Shown here piece after piece: positions 40,981-41,060 of a DNA stretch of 41,060 bases. The notes under the pieces were generated by a model that did not search any database, was not told where the DNA came from, and saw only the letters and a list, made by a program, of their open reading frames with translations. This DNA comes from Blautia faecis (GTDB lineage Bacteria > Bacillota > Clostridia > Lachnospirales > Lachnospiraceae): the NCBI RefSeq assembly GCF_020554845.1, contig NZ_JAJCIA010000036.1, positions 1 through 41,060 on the forward strand, read 5' to 3'. Made by a program: the position numbers and the translations under genes. The first letter of the stretch is position 1. The number at the start of each line of letters is the position of its first letter.

Positions 40981-41060
40981 CCCTTTGAAAAGATTTTTGT
41001 TATTTTTTATGAACCATTTATGATAATGTCCTAATATACCACAAAGGAAAATGTCCCAAT

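Overview
The window looks like a chromosomal segment of a gut Lachnospiraceae (Blautia/Ruminococcus-like). This is inferred from low-to-moderate GC, strong AAGGAGG ribosome sites, YesM/YesN two-component genes, and a fucose-type bacterial microcompartment (BMC) locus of the kind known in that family. The genus is an inference; no 16S or marker gene is present.

Layout. (1) 108-12840, minus strand: an L-rhamnulokinase/L-fuculokinase-type kinase, then a complete ribose-type sugar ABC importer (permease, double ATPase, permease, binding protein). Upstream of these lies a sensing operon: YesN-like regulator, ApbE flavin transferase, YesM-like kinase and a membrane-anchored sugar-binding sensor. 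(2) 13114-19589, minus: a six-gene operon (class II aldolase, LacI repressor, FGGY kinase, GatD-like dehydrogenase, PfkB kinase, aldo/keto reductase). It has a clear promoter and LacI operator and reads as a PTS-free polyol or aldose pathway through a ketose bisphosphate. (3) 19848-24840: L-fucose mutarotase, an SH3/Pro-Thr-Glu-repeat surface protein, L-fucose isomerase and a divergent AraC regulator. (4) 25433-27191: a small unknown protein, a CopZ-like metal chaperone and a PduO-type cobalamin adenosyltransferase. (5) 27572-38864, minus: a 15-gene BMC locus with shell proteins of hexamer, permuted, tandem and pentamer types, PduV/EutP, an encapsulated fuculose-phosphate aldolase, PduP, a zinc dehydrogenase, PduL, PduS, PduT, a DeoR regulator and a PduQ/FucO alcohol dehydrogenase. 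(6) 39144-41060: a PHP-domain protein, a cysteine-rich small protein, and a cobalamin riboswitch with its own promoter and terminator.

How it fits together. FucU and FucI convert L-fucose to L-fuculose, and the RhaB-like kinase probably phosphorylates it. The aldolase, which carries a C-terminal encapsulation helix, would release lactaldehyde inside the BMC shell, where PduP, PduL and alcohol dehydrogenases act. No diol dehydratase of either type (B12-dependent PduCDE or glycyl-radical) is present, although PduO, PduS, PduT and a B12 riboswitch are.

The most notable observations are: a shell protein with a histone-like Lys/Ala tail and a second, strong internal start; a cysteine-rich insert in the aldolase; the missing signature enzyme; the six-gene polyol-type operon; and a 144-bp miniature transposable element. 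Two full copies and one 58-bp deletion derivative of that element have perfect 8-bp target duplications.
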